From contig OZ252016.1 in NCBI GenBank assembly GCA_965247475.1, positions 1,736,001 through 1,800,000 on the forward strand: a stretch of DNA of 64,000 nt, in the 5' to 3' direction. Under the pieces are notes generated by a model. That model was not told the origin of the DNA. It searched no databases and saw only the letters and a list, made by a program, of their open reading frames with translations. This stretch comes from G965247475 sp965247475 (GTDB taxonomy: Bacteria > Chloroflexota > UBA11872). Both the position numbers and the translations under genes were made by a program. Below, piece after piece: positions 17,054 to 26,191 of this stretch (its first letter is position 1; every line of letters begins with the position of its first letter).

Positions 17054-17756
17054 CGGTGGGCGGGGCCGCGTCGATCCGACCCGCGTAGGCGCCGCGATAT
17101 TGGGGCGGGAGCAGGGCCGCGACCGCTTGCATGAGGCGGTCGCCGAGCGCTTCGAGATCGGCTGAGCGTATCGAGGCTCCCTGGTGGACGGGGGTGAACG
17201 GTCGGCCGACGCGAATCCTGACGGGGAGCCGTCCTTCGCGAACCCGGCAGGCGAGCGTCAGCCGCTCGGCGCCCCAAGTCGCGATCGGCACGACGGGCAC
17301 GCCGGTCTTGGCGGCGAGGTAGGCGGCGCCGGGCAGTGGCCGGCGCAGGACGCCATCCCGGCTGCGCGTGCCTTCTGGGAACATGCCGATCAGGCGGCCG
17401 GCCTGTAAGACCCGCAGCAGCGCCCGGAGCGCCGGCATGTCCTTGCCATCGCGTCTGACCAGCACGGCGCCCCATTTCCGATACATCCAGCCGAGGATCG
17501 GCGCCTGCACCAGCTCGCGCTTGGCGACGTACGTGACGGGGCGCGGTAGATAGGTGCCAATGATGATCGGATCGAACGCGCTGACATGGTTGGCCACGAA
17601 CATCGCGGCGCCCTCGCGCGGGAGATTCTCCAAGCCCTCCACCTGCACTCTGAACAGCGACGGAAAGAGGACGTGACGCCCGAACCACTGACCGAACGTG
17701 TAGATGGCGCGGCTCTGGGGGGTGGCGGTAGGGCGGGAGGCTGTGGTCTCGCCCAC
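17046..17756 (-). CDS. plsC: 1-acyl-sn-glycerol-3-phosphate acyltransferase (PlsC-like)
   Basis: The product has the acyltransferase HX4D motif in VANHVSAFDP (His57, Asp62) and the glycerophosphate-binding FPEGTRSRDG. It should convert lysophosphatidate to phosphatidate. I chose the GTG at 17756, which follows the cmk stop after one base and yields 236 residues; the frame stays open upstream, but there it shadows cmk. The gene overlaps der by 8 bp at its 3' end. Confidence 0.9.
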   Translation of the reverse strand: MGETTASRPTATPQSRAIYTFGQWFGRHVLFPSLFRVQVEGLENLPREGAAMFVANHVSAFDPIIIGTYLPRPVTYVAKRELVQAPILGWMYRKWGAVLVRRDGKDMPALRALLRVLQAGRLIGMFPEGTRSRDGVLRRPLPGAAYLAAKTGVPVVPIATWGAERLTLACRVREGRLPVRIRVGRPFTPVHQGASIRSADLEALGDRLMQAVAALLPPQYRGAYAGRIDAAPPTGG

Positions 17757-17757
17757 G

Positions 17758-18453
17758 TCAGCACGCCTCGAGCAGGCGTCGTTCGCGCAGCGCGTGCTCG
17801 ATCTCATCGACCACGACCTTGACCGGGAGGCCGTCGGTCGCGAGCACGAGTGCATCGTCGGCGGCGCGCAGCGGGGCGGTTGCGCGGGTGGAATCGATCC
17901 GGTCGCGCGTGCGGACGAAGTCGCGGATCTCGTGGCGCGACACATGGGTGGCGCCAGGCGATTGGTCGCGCCAGCGGCGTTCAACGCGCGTTTCCAACGT
18001 TGCGTCCAGGAAGATCTTCAGCTCGGCCTGCGGCCAGACCACGGTACCGATATCACGGCCCATCGCGACGACCCCGCCGCGACCGATCGCCCGCTGCTGC
18101 GCCTCCAATAGTGCCTCCCGAACCCGCGGGATGCGCGCCACGCGCGATACGGCGCGCTCGACCTCAGGGCTGCGAACGTCTGTCGTTATGTCAACACCGG
18201 CGTCGAGGACCCGCATGGGCTGATCGGGCGTTCCTCCCGGAGCGATCGAGAGTTCCAGGCCGCGCGCCGCGGTGACGGCATCCTCAACGTCATCGGGGTC
18301 GCCGCCGGCGCGCAGCACGGCCAGGGCGGCCGCGCGGTAGAACAGGCCGCTATCGACCGCCGCGAATCCGAGCCGCAGCGCGAGCGCCCGGCCGACCGTG
18401 GATTTTCCGGAGCCGGCGGGGCCGTCGATGGTGATCACGGGGCGGCGTGACAT
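17758..18453 (-). CDS. cmk: Cytidylate kinase
   Basis: Cmk phosphorylates CMP and dCMP. The P-loop ITIDGPAGSGKSTVGRALA starts a few residues from the ATG at 18453 (MSRRPVITIDG). VDSGLFYRAAAL and VVAMGRDIGTVVWPQAELKIFL are also characteristic. The frame is open for 33 more codons upstream, but homologues begin where I placed the start. With 231 residues it is normal. It heads the cmk-plsC-der operon. A decayed copy of its first codons and upstream region lies at about 21113-21250. Confidence 0.93.
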   Translation of the reverse strand: MSRRPVITIDGPAGSGKSTVGRALALRLGFAAVDSGLFYRAAALAVLRAGGDPDDVEDAVTAARGLELSIAPGGTPDQPMRVLDAGVDITTDVRSPEVERAVSRVARIPRVREALLEAQQRAIGRGGVVAMGRDIGTVVWPQAELKIFLDATLETRVERRWRDQSPGATHVSRHEIRDFVRTRDRIDSTRATAPLRAADDALVLATDGLPVKVVVDEIEHALRERRLLEAC

Positions 18454-18573
18454 GTGGTTGGCGCATATCGCGCGGGCAGCACCGCGCGGGCGCCATGATA
18501 CGGGCGCGGATGCTCGTTCCAGCGGCGCGGCCGCGACGATCGGATCAGACAAGGTCGATCGAACCGCCCGCGC

Positions 18574-21108
18574 CTACTCGGCTTCCTGCGGCCACGGCGT
18601 GACCTCGACGTCGATCACCACCGGCAGCAGGTCGAACCACGCCACCAGCTCCGAGACCATCGAGACGTGGACCTCGTAGACGCCCGGCTCGTCCGGCGCG
18701 TGCATCCGGCCAGCGAACGCGTAGCCGGTGCCGGGGAGCACATCGCCGTAGATGTGTCCCAGCAGCGGGAGCCGTCCCTCGTACTTGGGCATCTCGCGCA
18801 GGCTTCCGTCCGGCTCGACGGCATTCCAGATCCACCCGAGGCGCACGTTCGCATCCTCGACCCAGCCGACCGTTCCGGTGTTGAGCGCGTCCACGTGTAT
18901 CGGGAGGCGCTCGCCGGGGTGCGCGGAGAGCGTAACGGGCGTCCGCAGCCGCAGCTCGGCCGTCAGGCCCTCACCGGTGCCCGCGAACGCCTGCGGCGCG
19001 ACATCCGCCACCGTGAGGACCTGGTCCAGGATCGCGACGCCGTCGATACGCGCGATCAGCCGGTACTCGCCTTCGGTCGGCGGGGTGAGAATTCGCATCG
19101 GTGCCTCGTGTACCTGTCCGGCCCATAGGAAGGGGGGCGGCAGGACGTCACCCACGGCCCGCAATTCCGTGCGGCCGGCCGCGTCGATCCACTCCAGCTC
19201 GACGGCGCGGACGCGTGACGATCCCGGCGGAACCCACGCCGCATCGCTCCGGTTGGCCAGCACCAGCGGCGAGGTCACGCCGGCGCTCGGGGGGACGCTG
19301 GTCGCGAGCACCCACGCGTCCAGGCTGTCCCACGAGGTCGGCGGCGCACGACCGGGTGGGTCGAGCGTGACGATCGTATAGTCGCCGGCCTCCGACGCGC
19401 CGCCCACGATCGGACTGCGCCTGAACGCCGCCCACGCGCGCCGATCGAGCTTGCCCAGCAGCGACTCCCGCAACACCACGTTTCGAATGCCGTACGCCTG
19501 CAGGCCGGATGCGAGCGCCGCCGCCTCGGCTTGCGACCGTCGCTCGCTGATGTCCCGGAAGTACCAGAACTGCTGCCAGATGTGGCCTGAATACCCGTTG
19601 ACGAGCGGCCCGGCGCCGGCCCGCGTGGATATCCACATGCGTGTGACCTCGTCGTGGTTCACCGGCACGAACAGCGTGGGGCCGGGCGGCGCCTCGGCCA
19701 ACGCCTCCGCCAGCTCGGCGTGGTCCGCCAGTCGGAAGGCAGGCAGCGGACGCGGGAACGCCTCCACCAGCACGAGCATGCTGATCGCGGCTGCGAGCGC
19801 AACCGCCGCGCCCGGCGTACGGCGGCCAAGGTGCATCAGGCCCGCGACGCCGATCGCCGCCAGGACGGCCGCGCCGAGGTGGGCGAGCAGCGAGTAGCGC
19901 GCCACCACCCGGATGGCTCGAAAGATCAGCGCGTGCTCGAAGATCCACCGATACGGCAGCTCGACGTCGGAGATCGTCTCGTGCCACTTCCAGTGCGTGC
20001 CCAGCGAGAACACTAGGCCGACGGCCGCCAGGCCCGCCGCCGTCAACGCGGCGTATCGCAGCCGCCGCCCGCTCACGCGCGGCCCGATCAGCGCCGCGGC
20101 CAAGCCCAGCGCCGCCAGCAGCGGGGGCATGAATCCCGGGAACACTCGCCGCTCGGCGCTCGGCACTGGAAACCGCTCGCCCAGCGCGTCATACCAGCGC
20201 ATCCGGCCGCCGGGTGAGAGGTAATCGCGAATCTGCACAGACCAGAACTGGACCTCCGTGATGTCGCGCTCGGCCCGCCAGGCGTCCGAGAAGTCCAGGT
20301 AACCGCGGGCCAGCGGAATGAAGGGCGCCGACGCCAGCGCCGACACCAGCACCAGCCGCCCGGCCAGACGCCAATCCCGGCGCCGGACGATGTGCCAGAG
20401 CGCCGGCACGCCCGCGAACCCAGCCACCACGAACGCACCGATCACGCCCAGCTGCACGGCCGTCGCCGACTGGATCCCGACCATCAGGACCGCGGCGCCA
20501 AACGTGCGCCAGTCGAGGCTCCGGGCGAACCGGATCGCGAAGAGCAGCGCCAGCGGCAGCCACCACGCGGCGAGCAGCTGGAGATGACTCGCGTACGTGA
20601 GCTGGAGCGCGCCGAACGCGTACACGCAACCGGCCACCAGCCCTGCCGCCCGCGATCCCGTCAGCGTGTGCGCGGCCGCGTACATCGCCAGCGCATTCAG
20701 CACGTACGCCAGGATGTGGCTCAGGTTGAAGGCCAGGACCGGGTTGTCCAGCAGCCAGGCCAGCGGCGCATACAGGATCTGCAGTCCGAGCACCAGGTCC
20801 GACGCGAACAGGGCGCCTCCCGAGCCGTAGTAGAAGTTGCCAGTGAAGAAGTCGCCCGGTTGCGAGAGCAGGGCGGTCCGCTGCCACTCGAGCAGGCTCA
20901 GCAGAAAGAGCTGGTCTCCCGCCGGCTTGTACGGGATGTGGTCGGCCGCGACGACGGCCAGCGGATACGTGAACGCCACCGCCACGGCGGCGTAAAGCGC
21001 CACGACCACCGCGTACCACCAAACGCGACCGCCGAACCACCAGTCGGCGAACACGTCGAGAGCGCGTCCCGCGGTCGCGCGGGCGCTGGCCAACAGGCTA
21101 GGCGCCAT
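18574..21108 (-). CDS. Large polytopic membrane protein, GT-C / YfhO-like
   Basis: The 844-residue protein starts with a signal-anchor near residues 32-52 and carries roughly a dozen hydrophobic segments over its first 440 residues. A long soluble C-terminal part rich in beta-strand patterns and Pro/Gly follows (about 440-844), presumably outside the cell. The layout resembles GT-C lipid-linked glycosyltransferases of the YfhO/PMT type, which use polyprenyl-phosphate sugars. The early loop has an acidic residue (YKPAGDQLFLLS) where GT-C enzymes place catalytic Asp, but I cannot verify the alignment. It is the first gene of a minus-strand run, and its upstream side abuts the cmk-like fragment. 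Confidence 0.65.
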   Translation of the reverse strand: MAPSLLASARATAGRALDVFADWWFGGRVWWYAVVVALYAAVAVAFTYPLAVVAADHIPYKPAGDQLFLLSLLEWQRTALLSQPGDFFTGNFYYGSGGALFASDLVLGLQILYAPLAWLLDNPVLAFNLSHILAYVLNALAMYAAAHTLTGSRAAGLVAGCVYAFGALQLTYASHLQLLAAWWLPLALLFAIRFARSLDWRTFGAAVLMVGIQSATAVQLGVIGAFVVAGFAGVPALWHIVRRRDWRLAGRLVLVSALASAPFIPLARGYLDFSDAWRAERDITEVQFWSVQIRDYLSPGGRMRWYDALGERFPVPSAERRVFPGFMPPLLAALGLAAALIGPRVSGRRLRYAALTAAGLAAVGLVFSLGTHWKWHETISDVELPYRWIFEHALIFRAIRVVARYSLLAHLGAAVLAAIGVAGLMHLGRRTPGAAVALAAAISMLVLVEAFPRPLPAFRLADHAELAEALAEAPPGPTLFVPVNHDEVTRMWISTRAGAGPLVNGYSGHIWQQFWYFRDISERRSQAEAAALASGLQAYGIRNVVLRESLLGKLDRRAWAAFRRSPIVGGASEAGDYTIVTLDPPGRAPPTSWDSLDAWVLATSVPPSAGVTSPLVLANRSDAAWVPPGSSRVRAVELEWIDAAGRTELRAVGDVLPPPFLWAGQVHEAPMRILTPPTEGEYRLIARIDGVAILDQVLTVADVAPQAFAGTGEGLTAELRLRTPVTLSAHPGERLPIHVDALNTGTVGWVEDANVRLGWIWNAVEPDGSLREMPKYEGRLPLLGHIYGDVLPGTGYAFAGRMHAPDEPGVYEVHVSMVSELVAWFDLLPVVIDVEVTPWPQEAE

Positions 21109-21112
21109 CGCC

Positions 21113-21250
21113 CGCGAGCGCCCGACCGACCGTCGATTCTCGGGAACGGGCGGGGCCGTCGATGGTGATTACAGGGCCGCGTGACATGTGGTTGGCGTCA
21201 ATCGCGCGGGCAGGACCGCCTGGGGTGCCAGGATACGGGCGCGGACGCTC
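21113..21250 (-). pseudogene. Degenerate duplicate of the cmk 5' end and its upstream region
   Basis: This segment repeats about 138 bp around the start of cmk (18379-18515) in the same orientation. By eye about 17-18 positions differ, plus one single-base indel. It still encodes MTRGPVITIDGPA, but the P-loop has decayed (GSGKS has become RSRES) and the frame soon leaves the homologous region. The copy ends at the start of the divergent GT-C gene on one side and about 50 bp before the ThDP-enzyme start on the other. Confidence 0.8.
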
Positions 21251-21301
21251 GCCCCCTCGGCGCGTACACTCGACCGCCACCCGCACCCGGAGCGCGCTCG
21301 G

Positions 21302-22930
21302 ATGCCGGTCCACCAGACGGTCGCCGATCTGATCGGCGACTTTCTCTTCGCCCAGGGCGTGCGGCGCGTCTACGGAATCACGGGCGGCGAGGTACTGGCG
21401 CTGATCGACGCTCTGCAGACCCGCGGGATCGAGTTCATCCTCACGCACCACGAGGCCGCCGCCGCGTACATGGCCGACACCGAAGGCCAGCTCAGCGGAC
21501 GCCCGGGGGTCTGCGTGAGCACGTTGGGACCCGGTGCCGCGAATCTGTTCGCCGGGCTGGCGCAGGCGACGCTGGAGGGTTCACCAGTGCTCGGGATCAC
21601 GGCCGACGTGACCGACGACGAGCGCGCCGGCCTGTCGCATCAGGTGATGGACATCTGCGGCGCGATGGGAACCGTGACCAAATCGTCGGCGATGGTCACT
21701 CCGGAGAGCGTCTGGACCGCGCTCCCGCACGCGTGGGCCTCGGCGCTGTCAGGGCGGCCGGGGGCGGCGCACCTGTCGGTGCCGGCATCGGTCGCGGGCG
21801 GGCCGGCCCGGGCGGGGACATGGCCGACCGTCGATCCGCCGGCGGCGCCGGAGCTGGACTCCGCCGCGGTCGAGGCGGTGCGCGAGGACCTCACGCGGTC
21901 GCGGGCCCCGGCGGCGGTGCTGGGGCCCCGCGCGCGCACTCCGAGCATCGCCGCGGCGTTCCGGGAGCTGGCCGAGACGCTCGATCTGCCGGTCGTCACG
22001 CAGATCAAGGCCAAGGGCTGGTTCCCGGGGGACCACCCACTGCACGCCGGGACGCTCGCCAACTATGGATCGCGAGGCGCTCGCCAGCTTCTCGCGGGCG
22101 CCGACTTCGTCCTCGGCGCCGGTCTGGACGGCCCCGATCTGCTGCGGGAGTGGCCCGGACCCGAGGCCGTGCATCTGACGCCGGAGGCGATTCCCGATCG
22201 GGCAATTCCGCAATCGCCGGTGGTCGGGCCGGTGGCGTCCATGCTGCGAATGCTGAGCGACTCGGCGCGCGTCGAGCGAACGCCTTCGGGGAGCGAGCGC
22301 GCTCGGGCGGCGCGACGGCAGGCGCTCGCGGACCTCGACGCGCATGACGAGCCAAGCCTGGATCGGCCCGGCTCGACGCCAGGCCGCGCGCCGATTCACG
22401 CGCTGTTCAGGCAGCTTCGGGCGGCGCTGGACCCCGACGCGGCGCTGATCTCGGACGTTGGCGTTCACAAGCTCTATCTGGCGCAGTACTGGCCCGTGCC
22501 CAAGCCGGATGGGTTCCTGGTCGCGAACGGGCTCTCGGCGATGGGCGGCGCGCTGCCAGGCGCGATCGCGTACAAGCTGGAGCGGCCGGACCGGCCGTTG
22601 GTGGCCGTGGCCGGCGACGGCGGACTGCTGATGTATGCGGGCGAGCTCGAAACGCTGGCCCGGCTGGCGCCCGCGCTGGTCTATGTCGTGCTCCGCGACG
22701 ACACGCTCGCGCTCATTCGCATGAAGGCCGAGGAGCGTGAGATGGACCCGAGGCCGAACGATTTCAGGTCAATCGACTACGTCGGGCTGGCGCGGAGCGT
22801 CGGGCTCGCGGCCGACCGCGCCGATACGCCGGACCGGTTTGTCGAGCTGGTGCGCGCGGGGCTCGGGCGCGATGGCCCGAGCGTTGTCGAGGCCCCGGTG
22901 GACTACGGCGCGTACCGCCGGATGGCGTAG
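21302..22930 (+). CDS. Thiamine-diphosphate-dependent enzyme, acetolactate synthase-like
   Basis: The 542-residue product has the three-domain fold of acetolactate synthase/decarboxylase relatives. The N-terminal Pyr domain has the ThDP-activating Glu51 in THHEAAAAYMAD. A central domain follows (about 195-330), then a C-terminal PP domain with VAVAGDGGLLMYAGELETL. The usual second Asn of the Mg-binding motif is replaced: the stretch reads VVLRDDTLALI, so an Asp may be the ligand. No regulatory small subunit is nearby, so true acetolactate synthase is not supported. Sulfopyruvate, oxalyl or benzoylformate-type substrates remain possible. A weak -10 (TACACT, 21265-21270) lies upstream, next to the cmk-like fragment. 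Confidence 0.82.
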   Translation: MPVHQTVADLIGDFLFAQGVRRVYGITGGEVLALIDALQTRGIEFILTHHEAAAAYMADTEGQLSGRPGVCVSTLGPGAANLFAGLAQATLEGSPVLGITADVTDDERAGLSHQVMDICGAMGTVTKSSAMVTPESVWTALPHAWASALSGRPGAAHLSVPASVAGGPARAGTWPTVDPPAAPELDSAAVEAVREDLTRSRAPAAVLGPRARTPSIAAAFRELAETLDLPVVTQIKAKGWFPGDHPLHAGTLANYGSRGARQLLAGADFVLGAGLDGPDLLREWPGPEAVHLTPEAIPDRAIPQSPVVGPVASMLRMLSDSARVERTPSGSERARAARRQALADLDAHDEPSLDRPGSTPGRAPIHALFRQLRAALDPDAALISDVGVHKLYLAQYWPVPKPDGFLVANGLSAMGGALPGAIAYKLERPDRPLVAVAGDGGLLMYAGELETLARLAPALVYVVLRDDTLALIRMKAEEREMDPRPNDFRSIDYVGLARSVGLAADRADTPDRFVELVRAGLGRDGPSVVEAPVDYGAYRRMA

Positions 22931-23007
22931 ATACGGTCACCCGGACGCGCGCCGGTGGTCCCGGAAGCGTCACGCCGGGCGGGGCGTGAGCGCTTAGTGA
23001 GAGGTCG

Positions 23008-23035
23008 TTGACGGCCGGGATCGCGCTCATACACT
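23008..23035 (+). promoter_or_regulatory. Sigma-70-like promoter for the SpoIID-domain gene
   Basis: TTGACG (23008-23013) is separated by 16 bases from TACACT (23030-23035). Transcription would begin near 23042, only about five bases before the ATG at 23047, so the mRNA would be almost leaderless. This also argues against using the in-frame TTG at 23008 as the start. Confidence 0.5.
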
Positions 23036-23046
23036 TCGGTCAGGTC

Positions 23047-24978
23047 ATGACGAGCCATGCGCGGCGAATCCCTGGTCGGATTCGTGCGCGGCCCTTGGGA
23101 GGCAGGCTGCGCCGTGCCCTGGCGCCCGCCGCCGTCGGCGCCGCGCTCGCGATCACGCTGGCCTCCCCGACCGCGACCAATGCCGATGTGGTGGTGTTCC
23201 GTCCCGAGCAGGTGATCCGGTTCGAGGGACAGGGGTGGGGGCACGGCGTCGGGATGTCGCAGTGGGGCGCGCGCGGACGGGCGCTGGCGGGCCAATCGGC
23301 TGAGCAGATCACACACGCCTACTACAGCGGGATCGCGATCGGCGACGCGCCAACCGGCCAGACGCCGATGCGGGTGCTGATCAGCCGGGGATACCGGCCG
23401 GGCGCGATCGACGGCTCGTACCCGCCCTCGAACCAGCTCGCGGGCGACATCATCGGGCAGGGGGGCGAGTGGGCGATCTTGGGCGCGACCGGGCCGCTGC
23501 CGCCGGGCGCCAAACTGCGACTGCTCGATCATCCGGGACAGCCGCGCGTGACGGTGCGGCTGTTCGACGCGGCGGGTCAGCACATGCTGGATTTCGATCT
23601 GCCGGGCTCGATGGAGGTCATTCCGCTGCAGCCCGAGACCCGGCTGCAGGTCTACTACAAACCGACCCCGCCGGCGCCCGGCGGCGGGGGCAGGTTCTAC
23701 GACGTCTACCGCGGATCGGTCCGCATGTACCTGAACGCTCAGGGGTTGATCGACACGGTCAACGTGTTGAGCATCGAGGACTACCTGCGCGGCGTGGTGC
23801 CGGCCGAGATGCCGAATCACTGGCCGGCCGAGGCGCTGAAGGCCCAGTCGCTGGCGGCGCGGACGTACGCGCTCACCAGCTTGAACCCGGCGAATCCGAT
23901 CTGGGACGTCGACGACACGACGCGTTTTCAAGCCTACCTGGGCGCGAACCACGAGAAGCCCGAGACGGACGCGGCCATCCAGGCGACCGCGGGGCGGATT
24001 CTCAGCTATCAGGGCGTGCCGATCCGGGCGTACTTCTTCAGCACATCCAACGGCCACACGGAATCGAACGAGGATGTGTTCGGTGACGTGCCGGTGCCGT
24101 ACCTGCGGGCGGTCCCGGATCTGGACCCGTCGGGGCGGCCGTGGGATGCCGACTCACCACGCAGCCAGTGGTCCACGCAGGAATTCCCGCTGGCGGCGCT
24201 CTCCGAGATGTTCACGGGCAACCCGGCGCTGGCGGTGGGATCCGTGCGGTCGTTGGATTTCACGCGGCGAACCGTGAGCGGGCGGATGATCGAGGTCGGC
24301 ATCGAGGGCTCGCAGCGGAGCTTCCGGATGAACGCCTGGGATTTCGTCACCCGGTTCAATCGGGAGACATCACCGGCGATCGGGCCGCTGCTGAGCACCC
24401 GGTTCACGGTCGTGTTCCAGTACCCGCTGACGCGCGCGGAACCGGCGCTGAACCTGCCGGGCGGCCAGTCCATCTACTTCGACGAGACCGGGCACAACGT
24501 GCGGCACGGATTCCTCAAGTACTTCCTGGCCAATGGGGGCGCGGGCACGTTCGGGCTGCCGCTGACGGAGGAATTCCTGAAGAACGGCCAGACCGTGCAG
24601 TACTTCCAGCGGGCACGATTCGAGTTCCACCCCGAGCACGCCGGCACGCGCTACGAGGTGCAGCTGGGGCTGATCGGCGATGAGCTGACCCAGCATCGGC
24701 GGCCGTTCCAGGGCGTGGCGCCGTTCCCGAGCGAGCCCGAGCACCGGTACTTCCCGGAGACCGGTCACAGCGTCAACTTCGCGTTCCTGCGGTTCTGGGA
24801 GCTGGCCGGGGCGCTGGATCACTTCGGCTACCCGATCTCGGAGGAAATCGTCGAGAACGGGGTGTCGGTACAGTACTTCCAGCGGGCGCGGTTCGAGTAC
24901 CGGCCCGAATTGCCGCAACCGGTGCACCTGGGCGCCATCGGCAGCGAGCTGCTGCGATCCCGCGGCCTGTTGCCGTAG
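23047..24978 (+). CDS. Secreted SpoIID/LytB-domain protein with two C-terminal repeats
   Basis: A basic N-terminus and hydrophobic segment (about 21-46) form a signal peptide. The SpoIID signature GQGWGHGVGMSQWGARGRAL follows at residues 61-80, before the rest of the domain rather than after it, an order also seen in actinobacterial members. The core then has LSIEDYLRGVVPAEMPNHWP, EALKAQSLAARTYAL and FFSTSNGHTESNED. Founding members degrade or remodel peptidoglycan. The last 180 residues hold two copies of a module with ETGH, a central FGLPLTEE or FGYPISEE turn and VQYFQRARFE[FY][HR]PE, a module often repeated in chloroflexal exported proteins. Total length is 643. A role in the envelope or on surface glycans is inference. 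Confidence 0.82.
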   Translation: MTSHARRIPGRIRARPLGGRLRRALAPAAVGAALAITLASPTATNADVVVFRPEQVIRFEGQGWGHGVGMSQWGARGRALAGQSAEQITHAYYSGIAIGDAPTGQTPMRVLISRGYRPGAIDGSYPPSNQLAGDIIGQGGEWAILGATGPLPPGAKLRLLDHPGQPRVTVRLFDAAGQHMLDFDLPGSMEVIPLQPETRLQVYYKPTPPAPGGGGRFYDVYRGSVRMYLNAQGLIDTVNVLSIEDYLRGVVPAEMPNHWPAEALKAQSLAARTYALTSLNPANPIWDVDDTTRFQAYLGANHEKPETDAAIQATAGRILSYQGVPIRAYFFSTSNGHTESNEDVFGDVPVPYLRAVPDLDPSGRPWDADSPRSQWSTQEFPLAALSEMFTGNPALAVGSVRSLDFTRRTVSGRMIEVGIEGSQRSFRMNAWDFVTRFNRETSPAIGPLLSTRFTVVFQYPLTRAEPALNLPGGQSIYFDETGHNVRHGFLKYFLANGGAGTFGLPLTEEFLKNGQTVQYFQRARFEFHPEHAGTRYEVQLGLIGDELTQHRRPFQGVAPFPSEPEHRYFPETGHSVNFAFLRFWELAGALDHFGYPISEEIVENGVSVQYFQRARFEYRPELPQPVHLGAIGSELLRSRGLLP

Positions 24979-25061
24979 CTCCGCTGTTCGCTTTGCGTTC
25001 GCGCGGATAGACTCGAACCCGGTCCGGCGCGCCTGAAACGACACCGAGGGACGGGAGGCTG

Positions 25062-26009
25062 ATGCGGCTGCGCCCTGAGCAGCAGGCCGAGATCGACGCG
25101 CTGCGCGCTCAAACCCATGAGACCCGGCGCGCGACCGTGCCGGCGCTCGAGGAGATCCTGTACCAGCCGCTGCCGGTGCTGGATCACGGGTTCGTGCGGG
25201 TCGTGGACTACATGGGCGACGACTCGGCGGTGGTGCAGGCGGCGCGAGTCTCCTACGGCGCCGGGACCAAGCGCCGGCGGCAGGACGCCGGGCTGATCCG
25301 CTATCTGATGCGGCACTGGCACACCACGCCGTTCGAGATGTGCGAGATCAAGTACCACGTCAAGCTGCCCATCTTCGTGGCGCGGCAGTGGATCCGGCAC
25401 CGCACGGCGAACGTCAACGAGTACTCGGCGCGCTACTCGATCCTCGACAACGAGTTCTACATCCCGACGCCCGGCGATCTGGCGTCGCAGTCCACCACCA
25501 ACCGGCAGGGTCGCGGCGAGGTGCTGGACGGCGACGAGGCGCGGCGGGTGTTCGAGCTGCTGCGCGCCGACGCCGAGCAGGCGTACGCGCACTACGAGGA
25601 AATGCTCAACGAGGACATCGGGGGGAACGTCCGCGATCCGGACCGCAAGGGGCTGGCGCGCGAGCTGGCGCGCATGAACCTGTCGCTGGGCTTCTATACG
25701 CAGTGGTACTGGAAGATCGACCTCTTGAACCTGCTGCACTTCCTATGGCTGCGGAACGACGACCACGCGCAGTACGAGATCCGCGCGTACGCGGACGCGA
25801 TGATGCACACGGTGGAGCGCTGGGTGCCGCTGACGTTCGAGGCGTTCATGGACTACCGGGTGGGCGGCGCGCGGCTGTCGGCCAAGGGCATGACGGTGAT
25901 CCGGCGGATGCTGGCGGGTGAACCGGTCGATCGGAAGGCCAGCGGCATGTCGGTGGCCGAGTGGCGCGAGCTGATGGACGCGCTGGAGATGGACGCGGCG
26001 GAGGAATAG
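25062..26009 (+). CDS. thyX: Flavin-dependent thymidylate synthase ThyX
   Basis: ThyX makes dTMP from dUMP using FAD and methylene-tetrahydrofolate. The signature stretch RHRTANVNEYSARY matches RHRx2Sx... with Asn in place of the usual Ser, a variant common in Alphaproteobacteria. FVARQWIRHRT, YSILDNEFYIP and the C-terminal RRMLAGEPVDRKASGMS also fit. The 315 residues are slightly long. A GGGAGG lies 3-8 bases before the ATG. A possible -10 (TAGACT, 25008-25013) lies upstream. thyA is not seen in the window, as expected for an organism relying on ThyX. Confidence 0.95.
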   Translation: MRLRPEQQAEIDALRAQTHETRRATVPALEEILYQPLPVLDHGFVRVVDYMGDDSAVVQAARVSYGAGTKRRRQDAGLIRYLMRHWHTTPFEMCEIKYHVKLPIFVARQWIRHRTANVNEYSARYSILDNEFYIPTPGDLASQSTTNRQGRGEVLDGDEARRVFELLRADAEQAYAHYEEMLNEDIGGNVRDPDRKGLARELARMNLSLGFYTQWYWKIDLLNLLHFLWLRNDDHAQYEIRAYADAMMHTVERWVPLTFEAFMDYRVGGARLSAKGMTVIRRMLAGEPVDRKASGMSVAEWRELMDALEMDAAEE

Positions 26010-26055
26010 GCCGGGCGGATCGGCCAAGGCCGAGGTCCGCACCGGATTGCCTGGG

Positions 26056-26160
26056 ACCCCGGGCCTGACCCGGAATCCAGGCGCGGCCTGATACGAGTCG
26101 AGGTGGACCTGGATTCCGGCCCCGTATCCAGTACGGGGCAGGCTGTGCGCCGGAATGACG
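26056..26160. repeat. Dispersed repeat B, copy 1
   Basis: This intergenic element between the convergent thyX and SDR genes reads GGGCCTGACCCGGAATCCAGG at its left and CCGGAATGACG at its right, with an inverted CCTGGATTCCGG in the middle. Related copies lie at about 27030-27180, 28621-28732, 29545-29615 and 32524-32572. The internal palindromes could act as bidirectional transcription barriers. Confidence 0.65.
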
Positions 26161-26191
26161 GGATCGGGGCCGCAACGCGAGCGCTATCGCG

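Noticed and set aside
23008..23046. TTG start for the SpoIID gene
   Set aside because: The TTG is part of a good -35 box and the following residues do not look like a signal peptide; ATG 23047 fits better.
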